Assembly (NCBI GenBank): GCA_033439255.1
Contig: CM065884.1
Span: 2,108,001-2,172,000, forward strand
DNA from: Hericium rajendrae
Taxonomy: Eukaryota; Basidiomycota; Agaricomycetes; Russulales; Hericiaceae
Direction of reading: 5' to 3'
DNA length: 64,000 nt
Shown here: piece after piece, positions 59,945 through 64,000 of the stretch
How the letters are laid out: every line of letters begins with the position of its first letter
Numbering within the stretch: position 1 is the first letter of the stretch
Program-made: the position numbers and the translations under genes
Notes under the pieces: generated by a model
Seen by the model: only the letters and a program-made list of their open reading frames with translations
Told to the model about the DNA's origin: nothing
Databases searched by the model: none

Positions 59945-60600
59945 CATGCGTTCGAAAGATACAGATCACCGCTTTCTGGAACACTAAACACGTCTTTGGT
60001 GTGTTTCCTCGTTGTAACGATATTCCAGAAACATGTTTTTGCTGACAGTTTTAGGGATTTCATTCTAGTGGCTCCAGTTTTGCAGCTACCAGGTCGCATG
60101 ATGGCGCGTTTGAAAGCTCTTGGTGAGCTCTTTCCAACACGCCAAAAACGTCTGTGGTACGTCCATTATTCGCTATGATACAGCCCATTCTTGTTTAGAG
60201 GGGTGATTTTTAGAAGTTCTCAGATCGGGTCATGCATGACACCGTTCGAAAGCTATAATCAACCGCTTTTTAGAACAGTTGAAACGTTAGCGGTGCGTTC
60301 TCTCGTTGTTGAGATAGGCCTGAAACAATATTTGACCTCCATTTTCAGAGATTTTGCCCCTATGGGACGAGTTCTGCCCCTATCATGGGGCATGATGGCT
60401 TATCAGAAAGCTCTTGATTAGAGCTTTCAGAAGGTCCAATCAGATTTGTGGTGCGTGCAGTATTCAAGGCACTATGCCACTTTTTGTATCTACTAAAGGT
60501 CACCCATAGTGTTCGGGCTATAGTGCCTTCAATAGTCAACATATCACATCGTATAGGGCACCGTTCGAAAGAGACAAACCACACGGTTCGAACGGTACTA
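59945..60600. repeat. Degenerate tandem repeat, period about 300 bp
   Basis: The landmark CGTTCGAAAG with following ACCGCTTT recurs at about 59949, 60243 and 60557. Intervening sequences align loosely (CTCGTTGT, CAGAAACA/TGAAACAA, TTTTAGGGATTT/TTTCAGAGATTT). The GTTCGAAAGC landmark and unit length recall the array inside the LTR element. Confidence 0.6.
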
Positions 60601-60716
60601 GGTACGTGCTAATCGGATAAGAATTGATCTTTGTAGAAGAGAAAGGGAGATCTGTCAGGGGGACCCGGACACTCTCCCATGCCCCTTTCAGCTGCGACAC
60701 ATGCAACTAAGGAAGA

Positions 60717-60749
60717 CAGATTGCCAAATATAGCAATCTTATTTTTGCC
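60717..60749. repeat. 33-bp direct repeat, copy 1
   Basis: CAGATTGCCAAATATAGCAA and the following bases recur with few changes at 60869-60901. Confidence 0.65.
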
Positions 60750-60859
60750 AGTACAAGGTAAACATAAGTTGGTGTAGAACTAGCATTACTAGATGATTTA
60801 AAAAAACTTGTAAATAGTGTAACTTACGATGGTGTAACTTACGATGTATTCTGCAAGGA

Positions 60860-60903
60860 GGCAGAAACCAGATTGCCAAATATGGCAATCTGATTTCTGC
60901 CTT
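60860..60903. repeat. Near-perfect palindrome including copy 2 of the 33-bp repeat
   Basis: Two 20-base arms pair with one mismatch around a 4-base centre (AATA), reading outward from GATTGCCA/TGGCAATC to AGGCAGAAA/TTTCTGCCT. Confidence 0.7.
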
Positions 60904-61128
60904 TGGTGTTGTTTGGCCTCAGGACTTGCCAGCAACATGTGTCGTCTTTATCACTCTTCCTCACTCTCTCCTTACTCTCTCTCCTCATCTCTTTTTTTCT
61001 TCTCTTTCTTTTTCTCTTATATTATTGTATTTATTCTTTTCAAGCCAGTTGGGTGCAAGAGGTGGCAACAAGAACATAAAAGGTAAGTAAATTTGTTTGT
61101 ATCTTAGAAGCTTCAGTACTGATGTATA

Positions 61129-61425
61129 CGTCCACCTGCCCACCCACATGCTTGCTCACCCACCTATCTACTCGCTTGCTCATCCATCCACCTGCTCACC
61201 CACCCACCTGCCCGCTTGCTCACCCACCTGCCCGCTTGCTTGCCCACTCACCTGCTCACTTACTCACCTGCTCACCTGCTTGCCTGCTCATCTGCACTTA
61301 CTTGCCCGCTTGCCTGTTCACCCACTTGCCTGCTCACTCACTCACCTGCTCGCCTGCCCACCCACATGTCTGCCTGCCCACATGCTCACCTGCACATCTA
61401 CATGCCTGTACCCTGCACCCTTGCA
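61129..61425. repeat. Tetranucleotide-phased low-complexity tract
   Basis: Built from CTGC, CCAC, TTGC and TCAC words with C at almost every fourth base. Open in all three frames. A related shorter patch lies at about 62080-62155. Confidence 0.75.
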
Positions 61426-61589
61426 TGCCTCTCTTATATACATAGATGGGTTGTAATAGTATAGATTAGAGTACTTAGTTTTTTTGTAGTTAATACAACA
61501 ATGAGAATATTGAATGATCTGATTTATTAATATTGTGTGAAATAAATTGCTAACATTAGTAGTCTATGCTTAAGTTTGTAGAACTACTA

Positions 61590-61745
61590 TAACATGTTTG
61601 CTTTCTACAGTAGAAAGATCCTCACTACAGGTCACTACAGAAGCCACCGTAGAAGGGGGGGTTCCTACAAGTACTACGAGTACTATAGGATCTACAGGTA
61701 GCTACCATAGACTACAGATTGCTACTGTAGCCAATGGTAGCAACT
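61590..61745. repeat. CTACAG/CTATAG-rich degenerate repeat
   Basis: Dense CTACAG, CTACTGTAG and GGTAGC words, similar to 52300-52500 and 57650-57740. An 86-codon open frame crosses it without other support. Confidence 0.45.
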
Positions 61746-63529
61746 TCGGTTTTTCCAGATGTGAGTGCTTCACCAATACAGTTGGCCTCTTTGTGCCCTC
61801 AAGTCATAACCTTAAAAAGGCAATTTGTGGTGCACCTCATCTGGCCCCTGAAGCTTGAGGCCAATGAGGCTTAAGGAGGCCTGAAAATACACATTATATG
61901 TTAGTAACCTTGTCTTAGGGTCACAATGAAATATACTTTCCAATGGCTAGAGCTGCAAGGCATTAAAAAGGTGAGAAAAAGGCATATTTATTGGCTACAA
62001 CAAAGGTGAAGGGAGTACACAATGTACAAACCATCTACGCTGGCTCATTTGCCCACCATATTCTGTGTTTTTATCTACTTGCTCACCTGCCTACATGCTT
62101 GCTTGTCAGCTTAAATGCTTGCTCACTTGTCTATTGCTTACTCACCCACCCACAGCTACTGTGAGAATGTTGCTGCAACTCTAGCACCAAGGATCCAACT
62201 GCCCATGCCCACACATGAGTACAGGGGTTAACTAGTGCATAGTGTGCTCTGCATCTGTGTCCACTGCAGCACTACAGCACAGGTCTGCTGCTTGTGTGAT
62301 AGCATGAAGTGCAGCATCTATTGGCAGGAAGACCTGTATGATCTCATATGCACCAAATTCTACACTTACTAGCAACCAAGTTTGATGTGAGCTTGATAGC
62401 AGATACTGAATGTCAAAAAAAGCTGTTGAAAAGTAGTGTCAGTTGGCGAGAAAGCATGCTGCAACGCTGTAATGAGTGTGGGTTGAGATAAACAACACTG
62501 ATGCTGCTTGGTTTGTAGATTGTTGGAGCTTCAAATGGGTTCATTTATTATTTACTTTAAAGTATTTCTACGGAAACATAGCCAGTACATCATTACTCTG
62601 GACAGATGTTTTCAAGGTTTCCTTTTGAGTATTTTGACTTGGGAGTAGAAAGTCAAAGACTTACCAACACTCTACATCTATACACACAGACATGTTTGTG
62701 GTGCCCTTGTCATCTGTTGGGGTTGAATGGCTGAGTAGGAGTACTTGTATCCATATAGTATTCATGTATTTCTTTGTTATAACATTAAATGCAGACACTG
62801 TAAGGAATCACACTTTATAATATCTATGATCACACAGGCTGAGCAGAATCTACTATACCTAATGAGTGTAAGATGGATTGCACAGGTGTAGTGTGGATGT
62901 AGATACAAAAAGGTAAAGTGACAGGCACCCTGATTGGTGCCCATAAGTCTGTATACAAATATGTACAAACAAGCTCATAGGTGCATGGTCCAGTCCTGTC
63001 CGATCTGAGTCACATTAACACATTCTAAGTCATGTTGACAATCACATGCATGCAATGTTATTAAACAGCCATAAGGCACTGCCTTATAGACATATTGCCA
63101 CTTTTATAGACTGCCATCGCATTATGTGGACAGCAAACATGTTATACCAAGTCCCATCTGATTACACTCCTATCTGGCCCTCAATGTGATTTTGATGTTG
63201 GGACTCCAGCACCAGTTCGACCTCGAAGAGAGGGTCAGATCAATGGAATTCTAAAGCGATGTCAAAATTAGGTCGGTGCTTTCTGACCTGCTTTTGACAT
63301 TGCTGAACTGCTTAGTCAGAGTATTGAGCATTCCAAAATATTATCATTTGTTCTGCTGCCAGCTTCAAAATGGGGTTTCAGGATACAATACTTCCATTGA
63401 ATTCATACTGGTATAGAGTACAAGTAAAGAAAGAGGATGCTGTGGGCTACAGTGTCCAATCGCATCGAGAGAATATCTACAGATGAACGGACTACTTGTC
63501 ATGAATCGCCCATTGGTCTTCTTCATTCC
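61746..63529. other. Non-coding interval
   Basis: No gene is recognised. It includes the minor tetranucleotide patch noted above. Confidence 0.45.
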
Positions 63530-63695
63530 CTTTGTTCCCTATATGGACACTCCCTTGTTATGTCCCCTTGTTCCCTGTTAGGATATCCCTTGTTCCCCTT
63601 TAGGATATCCCTTGTTCCCCTTTGGGACATCCCTTGTTCCCCTTCCCCTTGTTCCCCTTTCAGGATATCCCTTGTTCCCCTTTGGGCTATCCTTC
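63530..63695. repeat. Short tandem repeat of CCCTTGTTCCCCTTT type
   Basis: Units reading GATATCCCTTGTTCCCCTTT recur about five times with variable spacing. TATATATAGGG follows at about 63699, so this may lie upstream of a promoter that continues past the window edge. Confidence 0.55.
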
Positions 63696-64000
63696 CAGTA
63701 TATATAGGGCTACCTTTCTGACTGGCTTCCTCAGTTTGTCCACTTGACTCTCCAGTCCCATTGTACCCTAGACATTCTCAGCCTGTCTCTACTCTCTATG
63801 ACATCCTCTGCTCTTTGATCCTTGATCCTTTGGGGTGACTTGGATGGCTTCACTGTTCCCCTGAACCCAGTCTTGACACTACTGCATTACCACTGACAGC
63901 TCGCAACCGAATCCTTCGCAGCACCGCACGATGCAGACACACATATATAAGTGAATGCAATCCTCCCAATGTGTTTTCCTTCGCTTTAGAGCATGTGACC
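63696..64000. other. Window end, possible promoter region
   Basis: A TATA-like TATATATAGGG is followed by pyrimidine-rich sequence. No coding start can be assigned within the window. Confidence 0.3.

Noticed and set aside
61097-61464. Cys/His/Pro-rich peptides in three frames, superficially zinc-binding
   Set aside because: Product of the four-base phased tract; all frames look alike.

Overview
The window comes from a wood-decay-type basidiomycete (Agaricomycete). It has dense genes with many short GT-AG introns (about 45-60 nt), chromodomain and TSC1 proteins of fungal type, and a secreted GH7 cellobiohydrolase ending in a CBM1 cellulose-binding module. The species cannot be named from the sequence alone.

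Region 1 (about 1-36.4 kb) is ordinary gene-rich euchromatin. In order it holds: an unidentified minus-strand gene, PPP4R2/PSY4, an FYV7-like ribosome biogenesis factor, eIF1 (SUI1), a Chp1/TASOR-like chromodomain protein, SNRNP27, a small RRM protein, CBP20 (CBC2), proteasome ATPase RPT3, P5C reductase (PRO3), ALG13, TRM9, NAC-alpha (EGD2), TSC1, HSP90 with a perfect heat-shock element, a probable single-pass membrane protein, GH7 cellobiohydrolase, a hypothetical disordered protein, a tRNA-like sequence, phosphoserine aminotransferase (SER1) and an intron-containing tRNA-Asn. Most are housekeeping genes in translation, RNA processing, protein turnover and amino-acid synthesis. Several of these conserved genes are interrupted by one-base length differences, often in C or G runs. 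This looks like assembly error rather than decay.

Region 2 (about 36.4-41 kb) is a transition zone with fragments of host genes: the C-terminal part of a ubiquitin-specific protease and a scrap of a casein-kinase-I-like kinase.

Region 3 (about 41-64 kb) is mostly AT-rich and repeat-dominated. Near its start lies an intact-looking 10-exon gene for a 573-residue protein that I do not recognise (41174-43478). Beyond it are a 44-bp tandem array, a large imperfect palindrome carrying two opposed 20-bp-period arrays, a 227-bp fold-back repeat, a GC-rich 20-bp minisatellite, and a complete-looking LTR retrotransposon (52509-57648). That element has identical 487-bp LTRs and a 5-bp target duplication but no recognisable polymerase, and its interior is largely a roughly 320-bp-period tandem array. 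Related degenerate repeats, low-complexity tetranucleotide tracts and short tandem repeats fill the remainder. The whole looks like a euchromatin-heterochromatin boundary.
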